Source: Candidatus Methylomirabilota bacterium (GTDB lineage Bacteria; Methylomirabilota; Methylomirabilia; Methylomirabilales; Methylomirabilaceae). From it: a stretch of 36,606 nt of DNA. Below are positions 1 to 7,874 of the stretch, piece by piece. The position numbers and the translations under genes are program-made. Every line of letters begins with the position of its first letter. The first letter of the stretch is position 1. Location: contig JAGWQH010000063.1 in NCBI GenBank assembly GCA_028870115.1, positions 1 through 36,606 on the forward strand, in the 5' to 3' direction. The notes beneath the pieces were generated by a model. The model did not search any database. It saw only the letters and a program-made list of their open reading frames with translations, and was not told the DNA's origin.

Positions 1-218
1 ATTGTCAGTTCCTCCTCGCTTCGAAGCAGCGGGTAGTAGCCGTGAGGAGCAAGCCGTTCCGTCAATTTAGCCACAGCCTGACCGGGGTCGACCAACAATT
101 TTCCCTGGAAACGGGCGGTCCCATCAAACAGGCGCCCCTCGCTGATCGCAAAAACGCCTGCCATCTCCCGTTCCAGAAAAAAGAGGATGCCCTCGTCCGA
201 ATTCGGCCAACTTGCCAT
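1..218 (-). CDS. Partial protein, possibly the N-terminus of a site-2 protease (M50) family protein
   Basis: This reading frame runs off the left edge, so only about 72 N-terminal residues are visible. It begins MASWPNSDEGILFFLERE and continues with a segment like GRLLV...AVAKLTERLAPHGYYPLLR. A short alpha/beta domain of this kind precedes the membrane protease core in some M50 site-2 protease family proteins, but the HExxH motif would lie outside the window. The ATG at 218 has no convincing ribosome binding site. The frame stays open upstream to the tonB stop, so a TTG start near 320-326 is possible. A separate ATG overlapping the tonB stop (336) has a better Shine-Dalgarno (AGGA) but its frame closes after about 28 codons, so a frameshift or different start cannot be excluded. 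It lies last in the btu operon. The family call is a guess. Confidence 0.4.
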   Translation of the reverse strand, partial: MASWPNSDEGILFFLEREMAGVFAISEGRLFDGTARFQGKLLVDPGQAVAKLTERLAPHGYYPLLRSEEELT

Positions 219-332
219 ATCTTTTTTATACCACGGACCCTGCGAGCCGTCAAAACCTTCTATCGCCTCTCCGTGAGAGCCCGATCCTACGTAACGGCAG
301 ATCTTCGTTGGATAGCTCAATGTCAATGAAGC

Positions 333-1301
333 TCATCGATTCCTGAAGCTTGTGTGGCTTACATGGTAGTAAAAGGCTGCTCGGATATTCAGCCGTTCGA
401 AATGCATCCGCTCAGGGAACGGGGAAAAGGGGGTGGCCTGCCGAATGGCCCGAATGGCCTCGTTGTCCAGTGGGGCGATACCGGAAGTTTGCGTGAGTTG
501 CAGATCGCGCAAGCGGCCATCGCGCGTGATCCCAAAGGTTACCACCAGATTTCCGCTCAGGCCCCGCGCCTCCGAAGGGTAACTCCACACACTCTCAATC
601 CGCCTTTTCACACCAAGCAGATAGGACGCAAACCGGGAATCCTGGCTGTCCAACGAAACAGTCGGCCCGGCAGAGGAACCCGTGTCGCCCTCCTCTCCCG
701 CATCAGCCCCTTGGCCGGAGTATTGCCCGGCATCGAGACTTTTCCAGAGCATGGCCAGTTGACCCCTGAGATTAGATGGGCGGACCGATCTACCGACATC
801 CTCGCTCTCAAGTGGCTCCACTTGAGCCGTCTTCGGGCTGGGGGCAACAGCCGGCCCCTTCAACGTCAGCAACGGAGGCGGCGTCCAAGGGGTGAGTGCA
901 GCGCGATGCGTGGAAGGAGCGCCGGAGCCCGCTACCGCCGACGATGCGGCCGGCGGAGTTGCCATTGCTGGGCGAGAGGAAGCCGACGCGAGGTGCGGGA
1001 TGCCTGAACTGTTCGGTGTTCGAGGCGGGCCTGCCTTGGTTGCAGGCCGTTGCGCGCGCGCCGTAACCTCCCCGAGCGTGTGACGATCACGCGGGGGTAA
1101 AGTCGGCGTTCGAATCGGTTGATCGACAATTCGGACCTGGAGCGGCCGATCTGCCGGTAGCTGGATAGACCGCCCCATCACGCTGAGCAGGCCGATAAAC
1201 ACCAGGTGGGCTAGCAGCGAAAAGACGAGAAAGTTGCGGATCTGCGGATGTACAGCAGTCAACATTCGCAACCCATCATCTTGAACCTTGACTTTCAACA
1301 C
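333..1301 (-). CDS. tonB: TonB family energy transducer
   Basis: TonB spans the periplasm and couples the proton-motive force, through ExbB/ExbD, to outer-membrane receptors. The 322-residue product has a single N-terminal membrane helix (about 24-41) that carries the S-x3-H pattern (S28, H32) of TonB helices. A Pro/Ala/Ser-rich linker covers about 50-170, and a C-terminal TonB domain covers about 225-315, with VWSYP near its start and NLVVTFGITRDG as a core strand. The start is GTG at 1301; an ATG at 1265 (residue 13) would keep the helix and is an alternative. It lies downstream of btuD by 34 bases in the cobalamin operon, so it probably serves the BtuB receptor in the same transcript. No exbB/exbD genes are visible nearby. 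Confidence 0.88.
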   Translation of the reverse strand: MLKVKVQDDGLRMLTAVHPQIRNFLVFSLLAHLVFIGLLSVMGRSIQLPADRPLQVRIVDQPIRTPTLPPRDRHTLGEVTARAQRPATKAGPPRTPNSSGIPHLASASSRPAMATPPAASSAVAGSGAPSTHRAALTPWTPPPLLTLKGPAVAPSPKTAQVEPLESEDVGRSVRPSNLRGQLAMLWKSLDAGQYSGQGADAGEEGDTGSSAGPTVSLDSQDSRFASYLLGVKRRIESVWSYPSEARGLSGNLVVTFGITRDGRLRDLQLTQTSGIAPLDNEAIRAIRQATPFSPFPERMHFERLNIRAAFYYHVSHTSFRNR

Positions 1302-1335
1302 TGGGTGCTACAATAGTCCGCAGTCACCAGATTTG

Positions 1336-2172
1336 TCAAGGATTGATCGCCTGTGCCGAGGCGTCTTCGCGGGTAGAGAACGGATCGAGAGTGTCTGGCA
1401 AGAGGGTCACCCAGGGAATACCGCGTCTGGGATGTCGGTGTACAAGCACGGACACGCCAAAGACCTTCTGTATCGTATCCGCCTGAATAACCTCGTCCGG
1501 GGGGCCATCCGCAACGATGCGACCCGATGACAGAAGGACCAGACGGTCAAAATAGAGCGAAGACAGGTTCAGATCGTGCATAGATGAGACAACCGTCAGA
1601 TTGCGCATCACGTTGAGATCCTTGATCAGCGAGAGGATCCGGATCTGGTGATTGAGATCGAGGGAGCGGGTCGGTTCGTCGAGCAGCAACAGACGCGGCT
1701 GTTGTGCCAGCGCCATCGCCAGGACGGCCCGCTGGCGTTCCCCTCCCGAAAGATCGTTGTACGGACGGTCTGCAAACGACAGGAGATGGGTGGCGGTCAT
1801 TGCGGCCCGCACCGCCTCCAGGTCCTCGCACGCAGGGCCGCGGTAGCGATGCAGATACGGTGTGCGTCCCAGCAGCACCACCTCCCTCACCGTGAGGGTA
1901 TACGGCAGCAGCAACTCCTGGGGAACCATGGCGATCGCCCGCGCCAGTGCTGTCCGGCTCATCCTACCCAGGTCCTCGCCCTCGAAAGAGACCTCTCCCT
2001 CCCCCGGATGTAACAGACCCAGCATCAACTTCAGAAGCGTCGTCTTGCCCGAGCCATTCGGACCCAGGATTGCCACTCGTTCGCCCGGTCCGACGGTCAG
2101 ATCGATCCTTTCAAGTCCGAAGCCGCTCGAATAACTGAAATGAACGGCATCAAGACGGATCTCTGGTCTCAT
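1336..2172 (-). CDS. btuD: Cobalamin ABC transporter ATP-binding protein
   Basis: This is the ATPase of a vitamin B12-type ABC importer, at the cytoplasmic face. The 278-residue product contains Walker A (GPNGSGKTTLLKL), the Q-loop region (AMVPQELLL), the signature LSGGERQRAVLA, Walker B (LLLLDEPTRSLD) and the H-loop histidine (SSMHDLNL). I place the start at the ATG at 2172 because the preceding permease ends there with a 4-base ATGA overlap; upstream codons in this frame lie antisense-free inside the permease and look non-coding. Length and motifs fit the FecE/BtuD family. The order receptor, binding protein, permease, ATPase under a cobalamin riboswitch argues for cobalamin rather than a siderophore. 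Confidence 0.92.
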   Translation of the reverse strand: MRPEIRLDAVHFSYSSGFGLERIDLTVGPGERVAILGPNGSGKTTLLKLMLGLLHPGEGEVSFEGEDLGRMSRTALARAIAMVPQELLLPYTLTVREVVLLGRTPYLHRYRGPACEDLEAVRAAMTATHLLSFADRPYNDLSGGERQRAVLAMALAQQPRLLLLDEPTRSLDLNHQIRILSLIKDLNVMRNLTVVSSMHDLNLSSLYFDRLVLLSSGRIVADGPPDEVIQADTIQKVFGVSVLVHRHPRRGIPWVTLLPDTLDPFSTREDASAQAINP

Positions 2173-3275
2173 CGCCACCCCGACTCCCTTCCGTTCTGCC
2201 GTAGCAGGAAGAGAAAAAGTGGACCGCCGAGCAGGGCCGTGAAGATCCCTACGGGAAGCTCTGCCGGAGCTGCAATGGAGCGTGCTGCCGTATCCGCCAA
2301 TACCAGAAGGGCGGCGCCGGCCAAGGCCGAGGTCGGCAAGAGTCGTCGGTGATCGGACCCGACCAGGATACGCAAGATGTGCGGAACGGCGAGCCCCAGG
2401 AATCCGATCAGACCGCTGACGCTGACCGCAGCGCCCGTCAGTAGCGCGCCGAGCGCGATGATCCTTCCGGCCTCCCGATCCAGATTTACTCCCAGGACTT
2501 GCGCCCCCTCCTCTCCCACCGTCAGAGCATTGAGCGACACCGCACACCCATACGCGACGATAATCCCCGCAACAATGATTGGCCCCACAACTAACAGTTG
2601 TCGCGAATCGTTCACTGCGATCCCACCCATGAGCCAGGTAAAGACTTGACGGAGCCTGAACTCGCTTCCCTCGAAGAGCAGAATGCTCAACGAGCCCAGA
2701 TAGCCCAGGACAGCGTTGACAATGACACCGGCGAGCAACAGCGTCACCGGCGAGCTGTGCCCATTTACCCGCGCAAGCCGGTAGACCAGCAGCACCGCCA
2801 GCAGGCCACCCACAAAGGCTGAGAGCGCCACCGATCCAAAGCCAAGGATGGAGGCCGGTGGCAGGACAAGTATGGCCATTGTTGCCGCGAAGCCTGCGCC
2901 GGCAGATGTGCCAATGATATACGGATCAGCGAGCGGGTTGCGAAGTAATCCCTGGAACAGGACGCCGGCAGTCGCCAGGGCCGCGCCCACCAATGCCCCA
3001 CCCAGGACTCTGGGCAGTCTGAGTTCAAGCAGGATCGTCTCGTCCGCGCCCGGCCAAGTCACTGGGCCGACCGGAACACCGGTCGACCGAAGAAGAATTT
3101 TAAGGATGGTTGTGGGCGATAATGCGACCGCACCCTGCATGACACCGATGAGCAGCGCCAAAAGGAGTAAGGCTGACAAGGCAACATAGATGCCGGGTAC
3201 GAAATTCCCCCACCCCCCCTTTATAAAAGGGGGGGTGGGGGGGATTTGGGGTGCAGGGTGCTGGCTCTGTCTCAT
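2169..3275 (-). CDS. btuC: Cobalamin ABC transporter permease (FecCD/BtuC family)
   Basis: This is the membrane subunit of the B12 importer, 368 residues with about ten hydrophobic helices. Recognisable family segments are GLLRNPLADPYIIGTSAGA and the later GFLGLAVPHILRILVG followed by HRRLLPTSALAGA, which is the coupling region that contacts BtuD. The ATG at 3275 overlaps the btuF stop by one base (TGATG), which supports this start. The N-terminal tail before the first helix is odd. Residues about 10-24 (PPTPPFIKGGWGNF) are the translation of a near-perfect palindromic G/C-tract repeat at 3202-3247, so about 15 residues appear to come from repeat DNA in frame. Confidence 0.92.
   Translation of the reverse strand: MRQSQHPAPQIPPTPPFIKGGWGNFVPGIYVALSALLLLALLIGVMQGAVALSPTTILKILLRSTGVPVGPVTWPGADETILLELRLPRVLGGALVGAALATAGVLFQGLLRNPLADPYIIGTSAGAGFAATMAILVLPPASILGFGSVALSAFVGGLLAVLLVYRLARVNGHSSPVTLLLAGVIVNAVLGYLGSLSILLFEGSEFRLRQVFTWLMGGIAVNDSRQLLVVGPIIVAGIIVAYGCAVSLNALTVGEEGAQVLGVNLDREAGRIIALGALLTGAAVSVSGLIGFLGLAVPHILRILVGSDHRRLLPTSALAGAALLVLADTAARSIAAPAELPVGIFTALLGGPLFLFLLRQNGRESGWR
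3202..3247. repeat. G/C-tract palindromic repeat inside btuC
   Basis: The two arms are almost exact reverse complements around a TATA centre: aaattccccc-acccccc on the left and ggggggt-gggggggattt on the right. It would form a hairpin of roughly 20 base pairs in either strand. It lies in the 5' end of btuC and is translated as PPTPPFIKGG in that frame. That peptide is a familiar signature of dispersed palindromic repeats read through in several bacterial genomes. No second copy was seen in this window. Confidence 0.8.
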
Positions 3276-4165
3276 CAAAAACGGTCCGGATGAAACAGTC
3301 TGGCTAACAGTTCGAGGCCCTCGACAATCCTTGGCCCGGGCCGACTGATCACACTTGAATCGATCGCAGCCATCGCCCCCAGACGCACCGCCCGCAAGCG
3401 ACTCCACCCGGGGCGTCGAGCCGCCAGTTCCAGCGTTTGAGGGTTCAGGGGAGCAAGGGGATCGGCCAGGATGATCAGGTCGGGGTCAGCCCTGATCAGC
3501 TCCTCCAGGCTGAACTGAGGCCAAGCCATTCGCGAATGTATGGCGACATTTGCCCCGCCCGCAAGCCCAATAAGGACATCGATGAATGAACCAGAACCGG
3601 CCGTGAAGGGGCGGCCCGGGTCGCTGCCATCAAGTTCGATAAAGACCTTGGGCCTGGGGGCGGCCCGCACCTTCGCCGCGACCGCCGCTACCCGCTGCCG
3701 CATGGCGCGGACCAGGCCCTCGGCTCGCGCCTCGGCGTCCACAATCCGCCCGATCAACAGGATGTTTCGATAGAGGTCGTCGAGCGTCCGCGGCGCTAAG
3801 ATCATCACCCTGATCCCGTACCGCTCGAGAGGCAGCAGCGGTTCCGCGCCTCCATGAGTCGAGAGAATCAGGTCGGGATTGAAACGCACGACCTGCTCCA
3901 GGTTGGGGTTGAGGGGGGCGATTCTGGCCTTCTCTTTTGCAGCCGGCGGAAAGTCGCTCCATTGGTCGACAGCCACGATGCGTCCCTCCGCGCCCAGCGC
4001 GAACAGGATCTCGGTATTGCTCGGCGTGAGCGCCATGATCCGCTTGGGCGGTCCGTCCAATGTTACGGACCGCCCCGCGTCGTCGACAACAGTAAGGGAG
4101 GCTGCATCGGCAGGGCCCCACAACAACAGCACGATCCAGAACAGCAGGATCGCCTGACGCGTCAC
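3275..4165 (-). CDS. btuF: Cobalamin-binding periplasmic protein
   Basis: This is the periplasmic substrate-binding protein that would hand B12 from BtuB to BtuCD. The 296-residue product has a Sec-type signal peptide (about 1-21, hydrophobic ILLFWIVLLLW then ADA) with no lipobox cysteine, so it should be soluble. The family core is clear: KRIMALTPSNTEILFALGA, VAVDQWSDFP, then a second lobe with GRPFTAGSGSFIDVLIGLAGG and SRPGPRIVEGLELLARLFHP. The start is GTG at 4165, overlapping the btuB stop by 4 bases (GTGA). Position and riboswitch context support cobalamin, although binding proteins of this family also carry haem or siderophores. Confidence 0.9.
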   Translation of the reverse strand: MTRQAILLFWIVLLLWGPADAASLTVVDDAGRSVTLDGPPKRIMALTPSNTEILFALGAEGRIVAVDQWSDFPPAAKEKARIAPLNPNLEQVVRFNPDLILSTHGGAEPLLPLERYGIRVMILAPRTLDDLYRNILLIGRIVDAEARAEGLVRAMRQRVAAVAAKVRAAPRPKVFIELDGSDPGRPFTAGSGSFIDVLIGLAGGANVAIHSRMAWPQFSLEELIRADPDLIILADPLAPLNPQTLELAARRPGWSRLRAVRLGAMAAIDSSVISRPGPRIVEGLELLARLFHPDRF

Positions 4166-6186
4166 AGGCTGCCCTTCAGGCCGAACAGCCAGGTAATACC
4201 CGGAGCCGAAAAGCCGGCGACTTGTTGGTAATCCCTATCGAAGAGGTTCTGGATCTTTCCGAACAGTGTAAGCTCCCGCAGATGGACGGTATCCTTCAAC
4301 AGGAGGTACGAGCCCGCCAAGTCCACGGTCGTGTAGCCCTGCGCGGTCACCCGTCTGGTTTCGAAGGTGGCCGGATCGGTGAAGATATCCGGTCGATCGC
4401 CGACAAACGTTGTCGTCAGACTCGTGTGCAGGCCATGCCACACATGGTCGATGGAGAGCGTCCCAGCGTGTCGGGGTCGGCGGAGCAGGGGCTGGCCCTT
4501 TTGCAGCGCAACTGACCCGATGCCGCCATCATCAAGTACCGTGGTATCCAGAAAGGTGTAGGCGCCACCGATCGTCAGGCCATACCCTGGGCGGATTGTC
4601 GCGGCCAGCTCGACCCCCTCCGCCCTCGCTTTCTGGACATTGCAGAAGCTGGCCGGACAGCCAGGAGTAGGACGGGAAATGAAGGCGATCAAGTCTTCAA
4701 AACGGTTGTGAAAGTATGTGACTGAAACATCGGCCAGACGCTGAAGCAGTGGCTGATCCAGCCCGATCTCCCAGCTCTTGGAGCGCTCCGGTCTCAGGTT
4801 GGGATTGCCGACGACAAACTGACTCCCGTCGCCAAAGTTTTCAATGAAGCTCGGCTCCTTGATTCCTTCCCCGTAACCACCCCTCAGCTTGGTTTCCAAG
4901 TAAGGAACGATCCACGCCGCCGAGACCCTCGGTGTGACCTCAGTTCCGAAGGTACTGTTGCCATCCACCCGGAATCCCGCCGTCAGGAACAGCACTTTCT
5001 TCCAGTCGAACTGACCCTGGAGGTAGCCGGCCTTATTATTCCGTCTGGCCTCATTCGCGCTTGCAAAAGGAAAATCGGTCTCGGTGGCGGCGGCCCGCTG
5101 ATCGAACTCCTCCCGCTCTAAGGCGAAGCCGGTAGTAAATAGACCTGAGAGATCAAGAACAGTGGGGGTAGTTAGATTCCAGAAATAATCCATCGACAGG
5201 CGGCGCTCTTCATCCTTACTGTGAAAGGCGGAGAAATTGATGCCGGAAGTGAAGGGATCATCATAGGCAAAATTTCGCCGGTACCAACCGAGCTGAAGCG
5301 TCTGCTGCCACCAGGGTGTCAGTGCGTGACTGGCCTTACCGCTGACGACCAGCCGTTGCTGATCGCTTGATTGGTTCGGATCGAGCGGGAACGTGACCCC
5401 ACCGAACCGATCGCCACCGGCCCCGGTGGGAAAATTGAGGTGGTTATCGGTGTAACGGATAGCTAGACTCAGGTCCAGCGTTTTCTCAAGGGTCACGCCC
5501 ACGCGACTGCTCACAGTCGTCTCGCCAAAGTGGTTGTTGATGGGGAGGTTCCCGTTGGTATCGTTTCGACCAACACCCAGCGAGTAATCAAATTGTCCGG
5601 CCCCTCCGCTAAGATTCAACTTCTCTTCAAACGTTTTCAGGTTCCCGCCCGCGAACGAGGCCTCGACACGCGGCGTCCCCTTGCCCCGCTTCGTAAAGAT
5701 CTGGATCACCGACCCCATGGCATCCGAACCGTACAGCGCGCTCTGCGGCCCGCGAACGATCTCGATTCGCTCGATATTGTCGGTATTGAGATCGCCGAAG
5801 TCGTAGAAGCCGCCGGCGTCGTTGACCTTTACTCCGTCAATCAGCACCAGATTAAAATTGGAGTTCCCGCCTCTTGGGAACACACTCACGATGCTGCCGC
5901 GACTACTCTGCTGCGTAGTACTCAAGCCTGGGACATCCCGGAGCAGGTCTGACACCTGGGTGACCTGACGCGCCTCGATCTCCTCTTTCGTGATCACGGT
6001 AACCGATGCCGCAACCTGTTTTACGGGAACCTCGGTTTTGGTCGCCGTCACGACCACCGGCCCCAGCTCTACCGCGTCTTCAGGAGCTAACCCGAGCATC
6101 TGTCCTGACGCACTCCCCGGTTCACAGCACCACAGAATCGTCACCCACAACCATCCCTTGACTACACCGCTCCAGCGTTTCATCAT
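4162..6186 (-). CDS. btuB: TonB-dependent outer-membrane cobalamin receptor
   Basis: This is an outer-membrane beta-barrel that imports B12 with TonB energy. The product is about 674 residues, with a signal peptide (WLWVTILWCCEPGSASG) followed by a TonB-box-like stretch (VVVTATKTEVP) resembling that of E. coli BtuB. A plug domain follows (TVITKEEIEARQVTQVSDLLRDVPG, then NFNLVLIDGVKVND and RIEIVRGPQSALYGSDAMG). The barrel ends in FGLKGSL. Two adjacent ATGs (6186 and 6183) follow an AAGGGGG ribosome binding site, and 6183 has the slightly better spacing. It heads the operon behind a cobalamin riboswitch and overlaps btuF by 4 bases. It is somewhat longer than E. coli BtuB (614 residues), within family range. 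Confidence 0.93.
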   Translation of the reverse strand: MMKRWSGVVKGWLWVTILWCCEPGSASGQMLGLAPEDAVELGPVVVTATKTEVPVKQVAASVTVITKEEIEARQVTQVSDLLRDVPGLSTTQQSSRGSIVSVFPRGGNSNFNLVLIDGVKVNDAGGFYDFGDLNTDNIERIEIVRGPQSALYGSDAMGSVIQIFTKRGKGTPRVEASFAGGNLKTFEEKLNLSGGAGQFDYSLGVGRNDTNGNLPINNHFGETTVSSRVGVTLEKTLDLSLAIRYTDNHLNFPTGAGGDRFGGVTFPLDPNQSSDQQRLVVSGKASHALTPWWQQTLQLGWYRRNFAYDDPFTSGINFSAFHSKDEERRLSMDYFWNLTTPTVLDLSGLFTTGFALEREEFDQRAAATETDFPFASANEARRNNKAGYLQGQFDWKKVLFLTAGFRVDGNSTFGTEVTPRVSAAWIVPYLETKLRGGYGEGIKEPSFIENFGDGSQFVVGNPNLRPERSKSWEIGLDQPLLQRLADVSVTYFHNRFEDLIAFISRPTPGCPASFCNVQKARAEGVELAATIRPGYGLTIGGAYTFLDTTVLDDGGIGSVALQKGQPLLRRPRHAGTLSIDHVWHGLHTSLTTTFVGDRPDIFTDPATFETRRVTAQGYTTVDLAGSYLLLKDTVHLRELTLFGKIQNLFDRDYQQVAGFSAPGITWLFGLKGSL

Positions 6187-6192
6187 TCGCCC

Positions 6193-6237
6193 CCTTATCC
6201 GCGAAGGTGGTGCGTTTCCATTTTCCCCTGGATAAGG
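6193..6237 (-). promoter_or_regulatory. Predicted Shine-Dalgarno sequestering helix of the btuB riboswitch
   Basis: On the minus strand CCTTATCC (6237 to 6230), directly after the B12 box, is an exact complement of GGATAAGG (6200 to 6193). The second element overlaps the start of the AAGGGGG ribosome binding site of btuB. Pairing gives an 8-bp helix with a 29-base loop that would mask the site. No T-run terminator is visible in this leader, so translational control is the likelier mechanism. Confidence 0.55.
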
Positions 6238-6420
6238 TCTCCTGACTCGCGGATCATTGCCGACTCTGCGCCTTCCCATCCTCCGGCAAGCTCAGGACAG
6301 TGGCATTGTGCAGAGCGGCTCCCCACTCACAGTGGCGGGACCGTGCTGGCTTTGCTCCGCCGCAACATGCGGCCGACACACCAGCTTCCCTTGAATCCAA
6401 GGGCGCTCAATTCTCTCCGA
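6230..6420 (-). promoter_or_regulatory. Cobalamin riboswitch, btuB operon
   Basis: Read on the minus strand, the leader shows the cobalamin riboswitch hallmarks in order. These are AAGGGAAGCTGGTG near 6395-6380, a hairpin, then AGCCAGCACGGTCCCGCCACTGTGA, a second GCCACTG about 25 bases on (6304-6298), and the B12 box AGTCAGGAGACC (6247-6236). The 5' boundary is approximate. The ligand would be adenosylcobalamin or another cobalamin, with binding expected to lower btuB operon expression. The btuB start is about 50 bases downstream. Confidence 0.88.
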
Positions 6421-6520
6421 ATAGTTATCCGATCGTGTAGGTTTCTCTCACCCCCTTTCAGGTTTCTTGCCCACGACGGCAATGGCCCGGGCCTGCCTGC
6501 CCTTTGCGGCTGTACTCATC

Positions 6521-7435
6521 TCACTGAAGCTGGCGCGCCGCCTCCTCAGGAATCGCGCCAGGGAACAGCTCGGGGTGCAGGATCTTCGCCAACAGTTCGA
6601 GGCCATCCACGAGGCGGGGGCCGGAGCGACTGAAATAAGCGCGTGCATTGACCGCGTAGACGCGGTCGCGCCCCACAGCGGGCAACTCGCGCCAGCCCGG
6701 CAACCTCGTGAGAAGCGACAACTCTCGGATGTTCCGTTCCAGATCGAAGCCGCAGCCCATCAGGATGACAACTTCCGGCGCGTACCGAACCACCCGCTCC
6801 CACTTCATCGGGATTGACGGCTTCCCTCGCCTGCCTAGCCTGTCAATCCCTCCCGCCATCTGTACCATCTCTGGAACCCAGTGACCCGCGGCATAGATGG
6901 GTTCAACCCACTCCACGCAAAAGGTCTTCGGCCGCTCAGTCGAACCGGCGACCGCACGAACCACTAGATCGATCCGCGACTGAAGGCACGTAATCAAGGA
7001 TTCAGCCTGCCTCGCTCTGCCGGTTGCCTCCCCTACACGGCGGATATCGTTCAGGACGTCGCCCAAGTGAAGCGGAGAAAGGGAAAGCAAACGTGGCGCG
7101 CTGTCGAGTTGCTCCACCGCCCGTTTAACCTCTCGATACGGCACAGCGCAAACGTCACACAGCTCCTGAGTCAGGATCAGGTCCGGTTTGGCCTGCCGCA
7201 GCCGATCGAGGTCGATGGTGTAGACCCCTTCGCCGCGGCGAAGTTGCGCCTTGACAGCGCAATCGATTTCCGCGCTGCTCAGCATAGATGAATCAAAGAC
7301 TGACCGAATGACAATCGGCTTGGACTTGGCCTCGCGAGGAAAATTGCATTCGTGGCTGACCCCATAAAGCTGGTCGCCAAGGCCCAGGGCATAGACAATC
7401 TCGGTCGCACTTGGCAGTAATGAGCAGATCCGCAT
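6521..7435 (-). CDS. BtuF-like cobalamin-binding protein without signal peptide
   Basis: This 304-residue protein belongs to the periplasmic-binding-protein-like BtuF/FecB superfamily: MRICSLLPSATEIVYALGLGDQLYGVSHECNFP, then DLILTQELCDVCAVPY and SRSGPRLVDGLELLAKILHPELF. The ATG at 7435 is chosen because the family core begins exactly there and GTGGAGGAG lies just upstream. There is no signal peptide or lipobox, so it should be cytoplasmic, unlike BtuF. It carries a CDVC pair absent from BtuF. A second cobalamin riboswitch and an intrinsic terminator precede it, so B12 status controls it independently of the btuB operon. Plausible roles are intracellular corrinoid binding or trafficking; the exact function is unknown. 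Its 3' end points toward the btuB leader about 100 bases away. Confidence 0.82.
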   Translation of the reverse strand: MRICSLLPSATEIVYALGLGDQLYGVSHECNFPREAKSKPIVIRSVFDSSMLSSAEIDCAVKAQLRRGEGVYTIDLDRLRQAKPDLILTQELCDVCAVPYREVKRAVEQLDSAPRLLSLSPLHLGDVLNDIRRVGEATGRARQAESLITCLQSRIDLVVRAVAGSTERPKTFCVEWVEPIYAAGHWVPEMVQMAGGIDRLGRRGKPSIPMKWERVVRYAPEVVILMGCGFDLERNIRELSLLTRLPGWRELPAVGRDRVYAVNARAYFSRSGPRLVDGLELLAKILHPELFPGAIPEEAARQLQ

Positions 7436-7457
7436 GCAGGCCGCTCCTCCACAACAA

Positions 7458-7491
7458 AAAACCCCAATCCTCCGAGGAGGATTGGGGTTTT
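7458..7491 (-). terminator. Intrinsic terminator in the leader, riboswitch expression platform
   Basis: CCCCAATCCTCC (7462-7473) pairs with GGAGGATTGGGG (7476-7487). On the minus strand it is followed by a run of six T residues (7461-7456). It lies between the B12 box (about 7590) and the ATG at 7435, so it would stop transcription before the gene. It is symmetrical and also has T residues on the plus side. The position indicates a riboswitch-controlled attenuator. Confidence 0.85.
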
Positions 7492-7579
7492 CATGCCCAA
7501 ACCACACGCCAAACCTGCGCCGCGATCAACCCGGTACGCGATAAGGCCGCCCTTCCCCTCGGAAGGTCATCAGCACCCC

Positions 7580-7800
7580 GGGACTGGGCAGGTCTCCTGG
7601 CTCGCGGCTTACCTTACTTTCTGCGCCTTCCCGGTGAACTGCAGGATGTAGGGTAAGTACCCTGACTTTTCACGAGTGGCGTTCAGCAGATTTCAATGCC
7701 GCTTACAGTTGCGGGGCAGCAACGGTCTGGCCCTCCATGCTGCGAGTGCAGGGCTTCACCGTTTTCCCTGTTTCCACCATCGGCGGACCCAGCCCCGCCC
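7580..7800 (-). promoter_or_regulatory. Cobalamin riboswitch upstream of the BtuF-like gene
   Basis: The minus strand reads like a textbook cobalamin riboswitch. It has GGTGGAAACAGGGAA near 7775, then GCTGCCCCGCAACTGTAAGC (about 7718-7699), GCCACTCGTGAAAAGTC (about 7681-7665), GGGAAGGCGCAGAAAG, and the B12 box AGCCAGGAGACCTGCC (7602-7587). The 5' boundary is approximate. With the terminator at 7458-7491 it forms a transcriptional switch. Confidence 0.93.
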
Positions 7801-7874
7801 GACTCTGGCGGGACGCGGTATATCTAATCCGACGCCTGTCCCGATGTCAACAAAATAAAGGAATCCTACGAGCC

